64,000 nucleotides of DNA from the NCBI GenBank assembly GCA_027704905.1, contig CM051002.1, positions 14,137,239 to 14,201,238 on the forward strand, read 5' to 3'. The position numbers and the translations under genes are program-made. This DNA is from Muraenolepis orangiensis. Its lineage: Eukaryota; Chordata; Actinopteri; Gadiformes; Muraenolepididae. How positions within the stretch are numbered: position 1 is the first letter of the stretch; every line of letters starts with the position of its first letter. Positions 43,260 to 55,682 of this stretch are shown here, in pieces. Below the pieces are notes generated by a model that saw only the letters and a program-made list of their open reading frames with translations, was not told the origin of the DNA and made no database searches.

Positions 43260-43830
43260 GAGAGGCACTGGGGCTGCCAACTGTTGAGCAACAGTTGGAA
43301 CGAGAACAAAAGCTTCCTTGGAACCAAATCTCGAGGACTTAGTAACGCGTCAGTGTTGGCATGCAGACAAGTCCCCCGTTCATTAGGCAAGAAATAGTGT
43401 TTATAGTTTATAGTAGTGTATATTTCCTTACCGGTTTCAACCTGAATGCAGAATAAATCAATCAGTCAACAATAACAAATAAGTCTTATGTCACTGTACA
43501 TATCAACATATTTGTCTAATTTGCGATCGTAGTCATTCTATATATGATTATTCAATGATTTCTTTAATATATATTACTTAACATAATGACGTAGACATAG
43601 AGTTTCTTGCTCTCAATGCAGAAATGGGAAATAGGCCACAGACTATTAGCAGATCAGTGCTAATGGCGTCCTAAGAATACATATGGCTACTGTTGAGAAA
43701 CACTTGGAAGCAGAAGAAAGACTTCACCACATAATCCCTCTCAATGTTGGCATCCGGACAAAGTCCCACGTTGATTTGAAATAAATACGTTATTGCAGTT
43801 GGCTAACCGGTTTCCAACCTCTAAATCCAA
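43260..43830. repeat. Diverged direct duplication
   Basis: Blocks near 43,270-43,450 and 43,690-43,820 align in order: CTGTTGAG.AACA.TTGGAA, then GTTGGCATGCAGACAAGTCC versus GTTGGCATCCGGACAAAGTCC, then ACCGGTTTCAACCT versus ACCGGTTTCCAACCT. They are old copies about 400 bp apart. Nature unknown. Confidence 0.55.
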
Positions 43831-43901
43831 ACAATAATCCCTAAATATGTTACCTTCATGTGTATATCTACACATGAAGGTAACATATTTAGGGATTATT
43901 G

Positions 43902-43902
<1 letters not shown>
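43831..43902. repeat. Perfect 34-bp inverted repeat with 4-nt loop
   Basis: The left arm 43,831-43,864 starts ACAATAATCCCTAAATATG. The right arm 43,869-43,902 is its exact reverse complement. The loop is TATC. A (TA)n run follows. Confidence 0.95.
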
Positions 43903-43938
<36 letters not shown>

Positions 43939-44263
43939 GTTTCTCCAATTGCTCCATGATAATAATGATGGAAGATGCTTTTTGTACATAATGTACAAAT
44001 AATTGTAATCATGAATGAACATCATAGTGTGACGGTGTTTATAGTGTTGTGTGTTTCTTTGTTTTGGTGTTGGTCAAGTAGTTCCTTAGACTAGCCTTAT
44101 GTCATGACCTTGGCGTTGTTAAGAGAGGATTTAGCCGCACTCTGCTGCTATTTCTGGAGTGAAAGTCTTGGTGGCCTGTATATAGAATTTGCTATTGATT
44201 TCATATTTCAGTTTGTTAGTCATGTTTATTGACTGTTTACTGGATGGAGAGCAGACGCGCGCA

Positions 44264-44389
<126 letters not shown>

Positions 44390-44522
44390 TGTGTACGGGT
44401 TCCTCTCACACAACGCCAGCTTGCTGTTTGCTGCACGCTTCATATTTCTCCGTCACTTTGTCTGCTTCGTCTGTTCTTTACCCCTGGTCTTTTTACCCAT
44501 TTTGTCTACTGTATGTGTGTGG

Positions 44523-44523
<1 letters not shown>

Positions 44524-44588
<65 letters not shown>
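44524..44588. repeat. (TGTC)n microsatellite
   Basis: About 15 TGTC/GTCT units. Confidence 0.95.
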
Positions 44589-44589
<1 letters not shown>

Positions 44590-44639
44590 TGTCTCTCCTT
44601 TAACATGCACACGACACACACACACACACATCTTCTAAT

Positions 44640-45640
44640 GGTGCCATGGAGCATCCAGCTTCAAAGGACTGTAAGGCGAAAACGTGTGGATTGTCCCGAC
44701 GGGGTACTCCTACTATGAGGGTCGGCTTGCTGCTGTTGCCATAGCCACCGGAGCTCACGAGGGCCGGGGCTGCAGAGGGAGCCCTAAGGATAAGAATATA
44801 ACAATAGCCGACATCACCATATGGTCCGGGGGAACATGTGGTGGTGTGGGACCAGTACACATCAGGGGGGGGGATGAACAGTAGTTATGCTGTTCACTAC
44901 TTTAAAATCACCCGCTCAGCAATCATTTGGACATGATGAGGTTTAGAAATCACAGATCGCAAATCTGTGACCCGATAACTATAAATATTTGACAACGTCT
45001 AATTTTGCCGCAGTTGTCAAGGTGCGACGGAGCGTTTGAAATGCTGGAACACTGCTGCAGCTACTCACCTTTTCCAAGGGCACAGAATGAAACACGGGGG
45101 GAATATGTTACAACTCACCACACCGATCCTTTACCTGTAGGCTTTATGTCTTTTGAATTGTTGAAGAGGGCATTGTTTATGTTTTTAAGGATTGACTTTA
45201 TTTAAATGAATACAATCACAATGGTTATATGTTCAGGGAAAATAAAACGGAAAGTGTAGGCCTACATTTAATCAAGTCTCCTTTCTGAAAGAATGGCATA
45301 ATGTGCTAGCGCCGAATCATGTGTTAATTGTGTGTTGCTATAATAATGTCTCTCCAGTGCCGACCTTCCTTTGACAATTGTACATAATCACATGAAAATG
45401 TAATTCATTTATCAAACCATTACTAGGATGATTAATGCAATAATATGGCCAATTTGGGCTAATCAAAACACTACTCAAGGACTGCAGATGAATATTCCCA
45501 ATTTCAAATCTGGTGTGTGTGTGTGTGTGTGTCTGTGTCTGTGTCTGTCTGTCTGTCAGTCTGTCACACCCTTCCTCGGGTGTGACACGTTCTCTTGGTT
45601 GCCCAACAGGTCTTAGTCTGCTCTTAGTCATGTGTTAATT
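44640..45640. other. Spacer without recognised gene
   Basis: Mixed sequence. A (GT)n(CTGT)n stretch lies at 45,513-45,564. Short frames on either strand resemble nothing I know. Confidence 0.45.
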
Positions 45641-46760
45641 CAAGACTCAATAGGTTTTTGTTTACCATTTGCAACAATGGAATGCTTACTCCCCATTCCC
45701 TCCCGCAGTATGAATTTTCTACAATTTAACACTATATGCTGTACTATTATACAACACTGTATACTATACAACACTATGCTATAAAAATACTGTACAGAAT
45801 AAAATAACAATAAAGCGACTGATGGATTATGTTGAATCATGCAAAAAGCATTTAAAAGTTAAAGTGCTAGTAGCGCAGCAGCATCATGAATACGGTGCAG
45901 AACAGTGATTGAGTCCAGAAAGTCCAGCACAAGTATGATAGTGTAATGTAATATGGATGACAATGTTATCATAGTTGCAGCACTCCTAGCAGTTCAGTAG
46001 GCGCACTACACTACACTACACTGCACTGCACTGCACTGCCTGTGGATAAAAACGATCCTTGAACCTGGTAGTCCTGGTAGTCCTGATGCTGCGGAACCGG
46101 CGACCGGACTGTAGGGGGAGAAGAGATGGTGCCCAGGGTGGTTGCAGTCCTTTGTGATGGAGATGGCCTTATTCCGACATCTGGTCCTAAAGATCTCCTC
46201 AATGCATGGAAGCGCACACCTGATGATATTTTCTGCTGTCCTCACAACCCTCTGGATGGCTTTCTTTTCCTGTGTTGCCATACCACACAGTGACGCCACT
46301 CGTCAGGACACTCTACGGTGCCACGGTAGACGTTCACCAGCCACCGTTGGCCTATGCCGCTTCTCCTGAGGCACCGCAGGGCATAGAGGTGCTGGGGTGC
46401 CTTCTTCAGCAGGACCTCCGGGTTGCCGGTGATGGTGATGGTGGAGTCGGTGCCGCGGTGGCTCCTGTAGTCCACGATGAGCTCCTTAGTCTTACTGACA
46501 TTCAGTGCAAAGCTGTTGTCATTGCACCATCGCGTCAGCCGGACTTACTCATCTCTGAACTCAGTTTTGTCGTTGTTGCTTATCAGGTCGATGACTGTGG
46601 TGTTTTTTGCAAACTTGATAATCCGATTGTTGCTGTGTGTGTACAGTCATGTGTGTACAGTGCGTTCAGCCGGAGACTGAGGCAGCAGCCTTGGGGAGCT
46701 CCAGTGTTGAGGACCAGAGTGGATGAGATGTTGTTCCCAATCTTCACCACGTCTTACTTA
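45640..46760 (-). mobile_element. Degenerate L2/Rex-like LINE, C-terminal RT region plus 3' UTR
   Basis: On the minus strand: SKTKELIVDYRSHR (about 46,470), PQHLYALRCLRRSGIGQRWL (about 46,400), QRVVRTAENIIRC, then RTRCRNKAISITKDCNHPGH (about 46,150). The 3' UTR ends in the GCGGGAGGGAATGGGG motif near 45,700. It is the same family as the copy at 11.95-13.95 kb and contains frameshifts. Confidence 0.85.
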
Positions 46761-46789
46761 TTATAAATATTATTCTTATAATAGTGTTA

Positions 46790-46945
46790 TTTATAGTATA
46801 TAGTAGGTATACATAGTGTTGTTTATAGTTTTAGAGTATAGTATAGTACTGCATAGTTTAGTATAGTATTGTTGTTGAAATTCAGACTGCGGGAGGGAAT
46901 GGGGCGTAAGCGTTCCATTGTACTTGTTGCAAATGGCAATTAAAC
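46790..46945 (+). mobile_element. LINE 3' tail, opposite orientation
   Basis: TATAGTATAG-rich sequence ending ACTGCGGGAGGGAATGGGGC then TAAGCGTTCCATTG. It sits beside the minus-strand copy, giving a tail-out inverted pair. Confidence 0.7.
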
Positions 46946-47739
46946 ATCTTGAATCTTGAGATGGCCTGGTTATTGTAAAAAAGAAAAAAAAACAATACAC
47001 AATCATTCGCATAGCAATGCAGACAGATGTGTGTATTACAGTAAACAGAAACATAAAACAATGAACAATAAAGAACACAAAATAAGTATTTACATCTATT
47101 TAGGGCTGTTTATTCAGGGTTGGTTTGGCTGCAGGCCGTGGGGCAGCCTGGGGTGCAGGCTGGTTGGCTTCAGTCTGCAGACGACGAGATCCAAAAAAAG
47201 ACATGACTTTGACATCCGCCAGATCTTCTTGGCACTCATCATCCTGATCCCCTCCTCCTCTCTTCCACCACATCCATTACATCTGGAGCGTCGGGATCCC
47301 GGCCTGACGTCCTCCAGCACGACGCCGGTCTGAGAGTACAGGTACACTCGATGAGCTCCCCTGATCAACCGAACATCCCCGGGGAACAGCTAGGTGTAGC
47401 GGGCAAGGGCGTCTTTGTTGGCGGCGAAGGGAAGACTGGGAGGTGTCCCCTCCTCTTCCCTCTCCCTCTGGTGGGATGACAGCAGGCTACGGGCGTAGCC
47501 CACGTGTGGTTGCTTAGCAGCCACTTGTAGATCTGCCCTCTGTACTGGCCCAACTGGAGCTGGCTCTCAAAATAAATATAAAACATGAGTGCCAAACACA
47601 CCTTCACAACACAATATACATTACAATGGCACTGTCAAATGCACACCTACCTCTGTTAATGTGTAGTTAATTGTGGTAATTGTTACATAATACAACCGTG
47701 CATTTTGGTGGGCAGAAACGGCAGAGATTAACAACTAAT

Positions 47740-50080
47740 TGCGTTATTTGCTGCAGTTGCAGGTTGTCTTCATCCTATCCTTACACATGAGATATCATTG
47801 GAAAGGCCAGGATGTCCTCTATAGAGTAGAGTATAGAGATTGTCCTCTATAGGGTACACCAGCTTATAGTGGAAGCTCAAATAAGTCAAAAGATATAGAC
47901 TAAATACTGAAGTCCACCACAGAGGATACCAATGAATAGGCTGGGTCTGTGGAGGATTATTACATCCGTGTCAAGTAACCTGTCGCTCTCTCTCATTGCT
48001 AACAATTGATTATATGCGTATACAGCGACTTACCTCTCTCTATCTCTACAGTTATCGACAGTTTGATGGAACGTCCGGGTAGCCAATGACCTGAGGGTGA
48101 CTGAGGCCGCCTGCCGGTACTGCTGACAGTCAGAAGGCCCAGGTAGCACAGGTTTGAATCTATGATGGGGAAAAAAACACCCAAAATGAATCTATCTACA
48201 TATCTTTATACCTAGTACATTACATTATTAGGCTTGAGCCTTTTAATAAAGGTGTAATAGTAAAGCAAGCCAGAACAAAACGCAGCACATCAATGCAAAA
48301 CAATCTCAAAAATCAGAGAGTATGCGGACTTTAGAAAGTATAATATAGTAGACTGTCTTTACATCTTATTTAACCACTGTAAATGATATATTACCATGCA
48401 CTTTACTGCAACATTTGCACTCTGGTTAGATGCCAAATTATTTTAGGGTGTACTGATCTTGTGCTGTGCAATGACATTAGATTAATTAGAATCTAATCTA
48501 ATCTAATATCTACCTATCTGTCACATTTGAACAATCTGAAATTGCAATGAAATAACAAACTACACTTCTCTCTGAGGTTCTACTGAACTAAATACAACAT
48601 ACGTGTTGGTCCTAGTCCACAGAGGACGAAGGTTTTCTTGTTCGTCTGTGTTTTTCAGCTCATCTGATGAGCCTCCTGCCTCTTCTTCTGAGCTCTCTCT
48701 CTTTCTCTCAACTCTCTCAAAGGTGCGATCTCATTCTAAGCATCTTCCTCATCAAAAACAATTCTAAACCTGAATCTCCCTCAAATATTCAGTACAAAAT
48801 CCTCTCTGCCTTGGTTCTGTCTCCACAACAACAACTCTATTTTTGTTACATTAATTACTTTACAATAACAAGAAATTAACCATTATAGTGGACATTCATA
48901 AATGGGCTATTATTTTTAACAGGACTCTGATCTTAATTAATAATTCCTGACATGTTAATAAACAAGAAAATATATAATTATCATAGGTAAAAAAAAACTA
49001 ATTGTTTTCTGGGGACATGTGCTTTTTGCTGCAGTTGCGGTTTTGTCTCAACATAAAGAGGTTGTTGTCTTCATCCTATATAAAAGGCCAGGATGTCCTC
49101 TACACCAGGGCTTATAGTATTCTTGTACAATCTGCTATCAGCTACAGACTTGTGAAAGTGGCCAATTCAAGTTTTTTAAGATTTCCTTCCATAATCAAAA
49201 ATCAAGGGGAGCTAACTCTGGCACTCGGTACTGAAAGAAGGGGAGCATGGCTTCATAACATCGGCAGATCAAAACACAATCTAACAGAGGAGAAAATCAA
49301 TTCTACCCGTGTAGCAATCATTTCACCTCAGGTAATCTATATTTTTAGTTCTTACAAACTATTAAACTAATTTTCTACACAAAACATGGGGCACGTTTCA
49401 GCAAGGGTTAACGTTGATGCTTCAGCTGCTAAAATAAATTATCAGGTGATTAATAGGACAAGGAAAATAAAGTTTAATGAATTAATATGATGTTGCATTG
49501 TTGCCCATGAGGTCTGTAGCTCCAGATAATTCGCTATATCAGGATACTCAACAACCGGTAACTAAAATCCTCTGAGAATTCAGACTTTTAAAAACTGTAT
49601 GAGTTGAAACCGCATATATCAACCTTTTCTTGCATCTGACCTTTTCTGGCCCACTCCGTTTGGTGTAATAATCTGAATATTGGATATATATATATTGTGG
49701 ATATAAATTGTATATTGTTGTGAGAGTGCTTACGACGGCAGGCATATTTGAGGTTTGTATACCCACCAACATGGCGGACACTTGTGACGTTGCATTTTTT
49801 GTCACGCGGTTGCAAGTCAAGAATAGGGGTAGCTCAAATGAGTCACACAATACTACTACACTACAGAGGACACAAATGAATAGTCTGGGTCTCAGGAGGA
49901 GTATTACATCGGTGTAAAGTTGCCCATCGCTATCTCTCTCATTGCTAACAATTGATTATTTGTGTATAAAGCGACTTACCTCTGACTAGCTCTACGGTTA
50001 TCGACAGTTTGATGAAAACATCCAGGTTGCGAATGACTGAGGAGCGAAGGCCGCTCGCCACTGAGGGCGGAGATTTGGAC
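47740..50080. repeat. Two direct copies of an unnamed repeat, the second split
   Basis: Copy 1 (about 47,745-48,120) contains TTGCTGCAGTTGCAG, GTTGTCTTCATCCTAT, AAGGCCAGGATGTCCTCTA, then AATGAATAGGCTGGGTCTG, TTGCTAACAATTGATTAT, GCGACTTACCTC and TTATCGACAGTTTGATG. Copy 2 has the first half at about 49,025-49,125 and the second half at about 49,855-50,045, separated by roughly 730 bp. It resembles a transposable element interrupted by an insertion; no known family was recognised. Confidence 0.65.
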
Positions 50081-50139
50081 GCTTAGACGCTTGTTTGCCA
50101 ACTTATTGTACTTTAACCTGAGCACTGGTTCAGTTCTTG

Positions 50140-51194
50140 GAGACTTGAATGAAATGCACTTATTGTCATATAATGGACATTATAAATGAATGGCATATGC
50201 CTTTAAGAGATTGTTGTTACGACGTTCAATGTGTTTTAGTAATTGGATGCTGAACCGTTATTCTTACAGTAAACTGTTGGATTAAGATTGTGTGTGTGTG
50301 TGGTATATTAGAGTATATTAATTACTTCGTTTTTAAAATAATTGTAAGGCAATTCATAATGAATTGATAAGTAATTAATGAGAGGGTTTTCTTTCTATCA
50401 ATTGTATTTTCCATTGTTACCACCACCACTTTTTTATTAACACATTTGTTTTCATTTACTATGAAGCTGAGTCTTATTTGAAGAAGCCAAACATCAGATG
50501 TAACATGGTATGTTTTACTGTTATTCAGTCAAACGACACTGACTGCCAGTCGTAACATGCCTTAATCTTTACCCTACTGCACACAATAGGCTGTTGTTTT
50601 TGCAATAATCCGTTCAGAAGGAAAATGACACTGTACCACTAGGTGGCGATGTTATCCAAGTGTAAACACATGATGCTGAGACCAGGCCAAAATGTAGTTT
50701 ACAGTAGTTTGGCAGTTGTGAGTCCTTCCATATATGGAACTATATTACGAAACGGGTAATCTATCTATGGAATTTGACAATTCCATAGATAGATAGATAT
50801 ATACAGTATATAGCTGGTGATATATTTACAATCACAAAGATCTATATAGGCCTAGATCTATTTTGACAAAGCCAGCCATGCTTAAGCGTTGGCTGGCTTT
50901 GTCAGTAAGTGTTCATCTTCAATATATAGGAAATACAAGTCAATAATTATGTGTACAAAATGTAAAGTAATTATATTTATTTCATTTTGAGTCATCCAAG
51001 GGCAACCTTGCCTTTCTAAAATAAATAAAAAATAACTTGAGACACTGAGACACGTTTCTACATGACAAACGACCGGATTTGTGTGGATTCACAAACCCAG
51101 TCACATCTCCAAGGTCACCACATGCATTTAAACAACAGGACGTGTACACACAAAGTACAGCATAGAAAGTCAACAAGTAGAAATTGTTCTTCCT

Positions 51195-51226
<32 letters not shown>

Positions 51227-51561
51227 TACAAAACATGTAGCATCAGGACCTACAAACAACATAGTATAAGAGCTGGGGAAGGTACGTTTAGTTTATAATC
51301 CAATTCCCTGGAACTGTGTATAAGTATAAGTACTGCTTGATGGCTTAGGCAGGGCGGCTCAAGTCCACTGAGGAGTTCAAACGCGAAACAAAAACTGCAA
51401 AAACTGAAATGTTTAGTCGTAAAATGTATCCTTGAATTCTTAAACACGGGGATTGTTGTTCTGTTTGCTAATATTTGTTGCAACATAAATTTAAAAAAAG
51501 CTTTAATTCATACAAGGTGTAGGCCTACTGAACTGACCCCACACCCAGTGACAGGTAACAG

Positions 51562-51593
<32 letters not shown>

Positions 51594-52080
51594 GCGTGTG
51601 TGCGAGTGAGAGACTATTGGCTACACCTGCTTGGGGCCGTCGGGTGTTTCTGTTTCCACCACCGTAGTAGTAGTAGTAGTAGTAGTAGTCCCTCATGAAG
51701 CTGTCCCATCAATTCCTGACACTAAAGGTCAAGTATAAAACGCATTGTGTGTGTGTGCTATATATATACACAGTCTGGTTACAGCTCATGGTATGTAGAG
51801 GACAAACTGCCTTCTCGTCCAGACCTCTAAGCTGGGGCTTAGAGGTACAGACGTGTGACCTGCTGCAGGAGGTCCACATGAACACAATGTCTATGGATGG
51901 ATGGATGGACTCGTCGCTATCGGGTCACAGTATCATAGTCTAGAATTCAGTTCAACGTCACTATCAAATGTTCCTGTATGCTACCTTTACAAAAAAAAAG
52001 CTTCAAATAGTACAACGCTAGAAGTCGGTCAATACTTTTTTTTTTTTTTTTTTTACTTAGCGTCCAAAAGCCGACTGTTT
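50140..52080. other. AT-rich spacer with hairpins and poly-T runs
   Basis: No gene was recognised. It includes two short-loop inverted repeats (50,759-50,794 and 50,864-50,904), poly-T at 51,192-51,228 and 52,035-52,054, (GT)n at 51,562-51,600 and (GTA)n at 51,666-51,689. Confidence 0.5.
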
Positions 52081-52106
52081 GTTTTTTCTTTTTTTTTCTT
52101 TACAGG

Positions 52107-52254
52107 TTGTGTTCCCACGTGGCTGTGCATGGAGTGGTTAATACCATGCACCTGGAAACTGTTCTTTATGATCGCCTATGGACAATTGATTGTCGTTATT
52201 CTACAGGAATATTTTATTCAGAAAACAATGCTCCCTGACTATCTTAATACTGAG
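52107..52254 (+). other. Possible orphan exon, product unknown
   Basis: A stretch with a strong-looking acceptor (TTTTTTTCTTTACAG, ending 52,106) and a consensus donor (GAG then GTGAGTGG at 52,255) is open in one frame. It encodes a hydrophobic peptide beginning CVPTWLCMEWLIP and containing LFFMIAYGQLIVVILQEYF. I do not recognise it and found no partner exon, so it may be a chance combination or a piece of a non-coding RNA. Confidence 0.2.
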
Positions 52255-52499
52255 GTGAGTGGAGGATCGCGCTGGACAACATGGACATTGATCAACCTTC
52301 GTCCAGGTGAACACTTTGGGTTGGATTACGAAATACAGACAAACGTTTGCCGTCGGCCACGGTTCAGCCTGGTCGATGGGCTTCTCCGTGCCGCAGACCC
52401 TGATGTCTTAATCATGTCTGCTTTGTGCAAAAGCAAGTTGTTTTTGAATCAATGATCAATCCTAGATATTGATCACGATTGGTGTAGCTAATAATAATA

Positions 52500-53180
52500 A
52501 TAACAATAATAATAAAGTGTGTGTGTCTCTCTCTCACTCTCAAAGGCCACCTGGGACATATTTCAATTAGTAAAATGGAATGGAATGATCTCATTTTAAA
52601 CAAACACTTAAAACACTTATATAATAGTCCCTCTTGGTGGTTTCACGTAGGCCAGTCTTTTCTTTGTGTTTACCAATTGTGCTTCTGAGTGTGCTAAACA
52701 ACAACACCGGGGCACTGATTCGAGGGAAATTCCCACGTACGAAAAATTAAAAAACACTGAGCATCCAAGCACAAGATATTGACAGATAACATGTAAGGCC
52801 TTGGTTACAAATAAAGGAAGGTGGTAAGATATAAAGGCCAGAGGATTGACCCCAGCTTCTATGTATCATGCTAACATCATCCCCTCCCTTCTTGTCCTGT
52901 CCATATTAATTATGAACACATCACAAATGAAGATAGAATGGATCGCATGTGTGTTGTATCGTTGTGCTGCTTATTGTATGGGGGAATACACACACTATGT
53001 ACGGAGGGACATCAATGGATTACAACAACACTGGACACACACGCACGTATGCACACAACCCCCCCCCCCCCCCTACACACGCACACACACACACACATCT
53101 CCAGTGGGGGGGGGGAACCCTGCTCTTTCGCCTCTCAATTGTGTGTGATTCACATTGCTACAATACCCCACCCCACACAC

Positions 53181-53211
<31 letters not shown>

Positions 53212-55682
53212 CTCTCGCGGTCCCATCTTCTCCAGAGTCCACCGCGCCGACACGCTGGCTGTACAGAAACACGCAGTCTCTCTTTACACACACGCACGCG
53301 CCTCCAGTGCACACTTCCTTCCGCTCATTGCTATTCCGTTCACGCCGAAGCCGCTCTCACTATGAAGCGTGATGTGCAAGCCTCTCCGCTGACACGCGCG
53401 CTCCAACTTCGGCGTCGACCGAAGAGACGCGGGGATCAAATCATTATATTAAAAATGTCGAATGGGACTGGTGTCTCGGGGATTCACATCATTACTCGGA
53501 GATCCGAAATACCTGAATACAATTGAGGTTACAAAAAAAAACCCCGCTTAGGGATTTTAGTAACCATCGAATTCTTCAAAAGCATACTTCGTTAAGAATT
53601 ATAGGGACAGACAGAGAGCTTGTTTCTTGTTTTGAGGTATACTGGCTATTGAATTCGATTCATAATCAATGTGACAGTTTCAAAAAAAATGCATTCTTTA
53701 CATATACAGGTAGGCTGTCGATGCGTCGTCTTCTTGTCGACTTCTCATCTACGGTATGTGCAGACTGTAAGCAGTTCTGCAGGTAACTTTTTTTTACATG
53801 CCTGTGTTTGCGCGCGCGCATGCGCATGCGCGAGCGTGTGAGCGTGCGCGTGCGCCCTTGTCATGTGGATACATGTGATACATAGGATGCAATCAGACCT
53901 CGCCACCCCAATTAACAAAGCAGTGCTATGCTGGCAGGCAGCATCACCATGGAAACTGGCCTTAGCTACGTATGTGTTTTCTTAAAGAGCGCTGCGGTTC
54001 GTACCTGTTCATATCCTTTGCCCTTTTGGTCTGCGGTCTGGTGTGTGCGTGTGCGTGTGTGTGTGTGTGCCGTCACGTTTTCTTTAGCGGCTATGATGTG
54101 GAAATGGTATGAGAACGGAAGTCCTCGTTGATGACACACACTCACGCTGTCTTTGGCGGGCAGCTGGGTAGAAAAAGGGACGGCACATTTTCTGTCATCC
54201 TAATAAGCCAACTTTGATGTCTGTAATCTTGTCTAGCGTATTCCCTTTCCATGTATATTTCTATACCGTGTATATATATATATATACAGTATAGAAATAT
54301 AGTATATGTATATATACAGTATAGAAATATACATATGTATATATTGATATATATGTATACTGTATATACAGAAACTTGTGAGTGATCATCTGGAAACTTA
54401 TATCTTCTTATGGAGTAGTAGTAATCCATGCCTGTGCAAATATTGTGTGTTGCTTGAAACATCTTCCTAATACAACAAGCGGAGCATGTGCTGTCTTTTG
54501 AACGTGGGAATAATGACTGTGATCGCAAGAGATTCAGTTCTTTAGCGACCCCTATGTTGTACCTGTATCACCGACCCTTGCTCTACCACGTTGCCCATCG
54601 AAAGTAATAGAAAAGACTGACCATGGACCCGAGACAATAATCACAGGTAGAGACTAGAGAGGCGGCTCTCAGCTTGACGACAAAGAGGCTAGCAACATTA
54701 CGGTACTTCTGCTGGACCAGCGCAAAGGACCACTTACCACATATTATAATAAGAAGAAGAATAATAATATTAAGAAAAATAATGCTAATTATAATAATAA
54801 CACAGCAGACCAGACCATATCACATATTCCTAAATTGCTAAATGTATCTTATCTATAGAAAAATAAATCAGGTAGGACAATCTGCAAACTTGTATACATA
54901 CATTTCTTTTAGGACATACAAGCAAACATTCACACACGTGTGTGTGTGTGTGTATGTGTGTGTGTGTGGTTGCATGTGTGTGTGTGTGAACTAGGTAATG
55001 AGTAAGGCCAGATTTTGAGATGGAAGGCGCACATAGCGAGGGTACAAGCATCTAGGTCCTCTGCCTCTTGCTTCAACCACTAAATGAGAAGTGAAGTGGC
55101 TTTTCGACAGCCAGAGGCAAGGTTTTACCTCTAGGGAATATATGACGAAGGTAACCCACAGGAGGCTCTTTGTGTCCCCACTCTGGCCCATTAACCATAC
55201 CGATGAGGTCACAACGGCCTCAGCCAATTACACCTTATTTCCTCCGAGCACTCTGCCCCTGTTGGGAAACCCTGGAAACCGACCTGTTGGGAGTGCCTTT
55301 CTTTCGTTGTGGTTGGTCGGGTAATAGGAGAAAGTGAAATGATGGGGCAGTGACATTCTCTGTCTCAGAGGTCTCTTCCCCAAAGTGCTCACCACCAAAC
55401 CTGAGGCTCTCGTTCCAATGACACTCAATGGGATTGTTCCGTGTCCAGCATAGTGTGACCCACTTTCTTCCCCCTCAACCCCACCCCCCCCTCCCACACA
55501 CACTACCTCCCTCGTCTTACCCGTCCTATGTTCTGTTATCTGTTGTCCATCCGGAGTGTGGTGTTTTTGTGTCCCTCCGTAATGATCTGCCGTGACTCTC
55601 TCACATTGCGTGCTACACTTAGTCCCCCCCCCCCCACCCCCCTTCCCTGTTGTGCTGGTCGTGCTCTAGCCTGCTTTCGGCC
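52500..55682. other. 3' flank of kcnb1 and spacer, no gene recognised
   Basis: It contains CT and CA runs (53,040-53,100; 53,178-53,207), a GC-alternating Z-DNA-prone stretch (53,808-53,860), palindromic TA-rich sequence (54,265-54,370) and GT repeats (54,936-54,988). The kcnb1 3' UTR should occupy the part just below 55,683. A CpG-containing stretch at 53,215-53,450 could be a promoter, but no transcript is evident. Confidence 0.45.

Noticed and set aside
51901..52455. 184-codon open frame as a gene
   Set aside because: It runs through poly-T tracts; only the splice-bounded middle part is of interest and is listed separately at low confidence.
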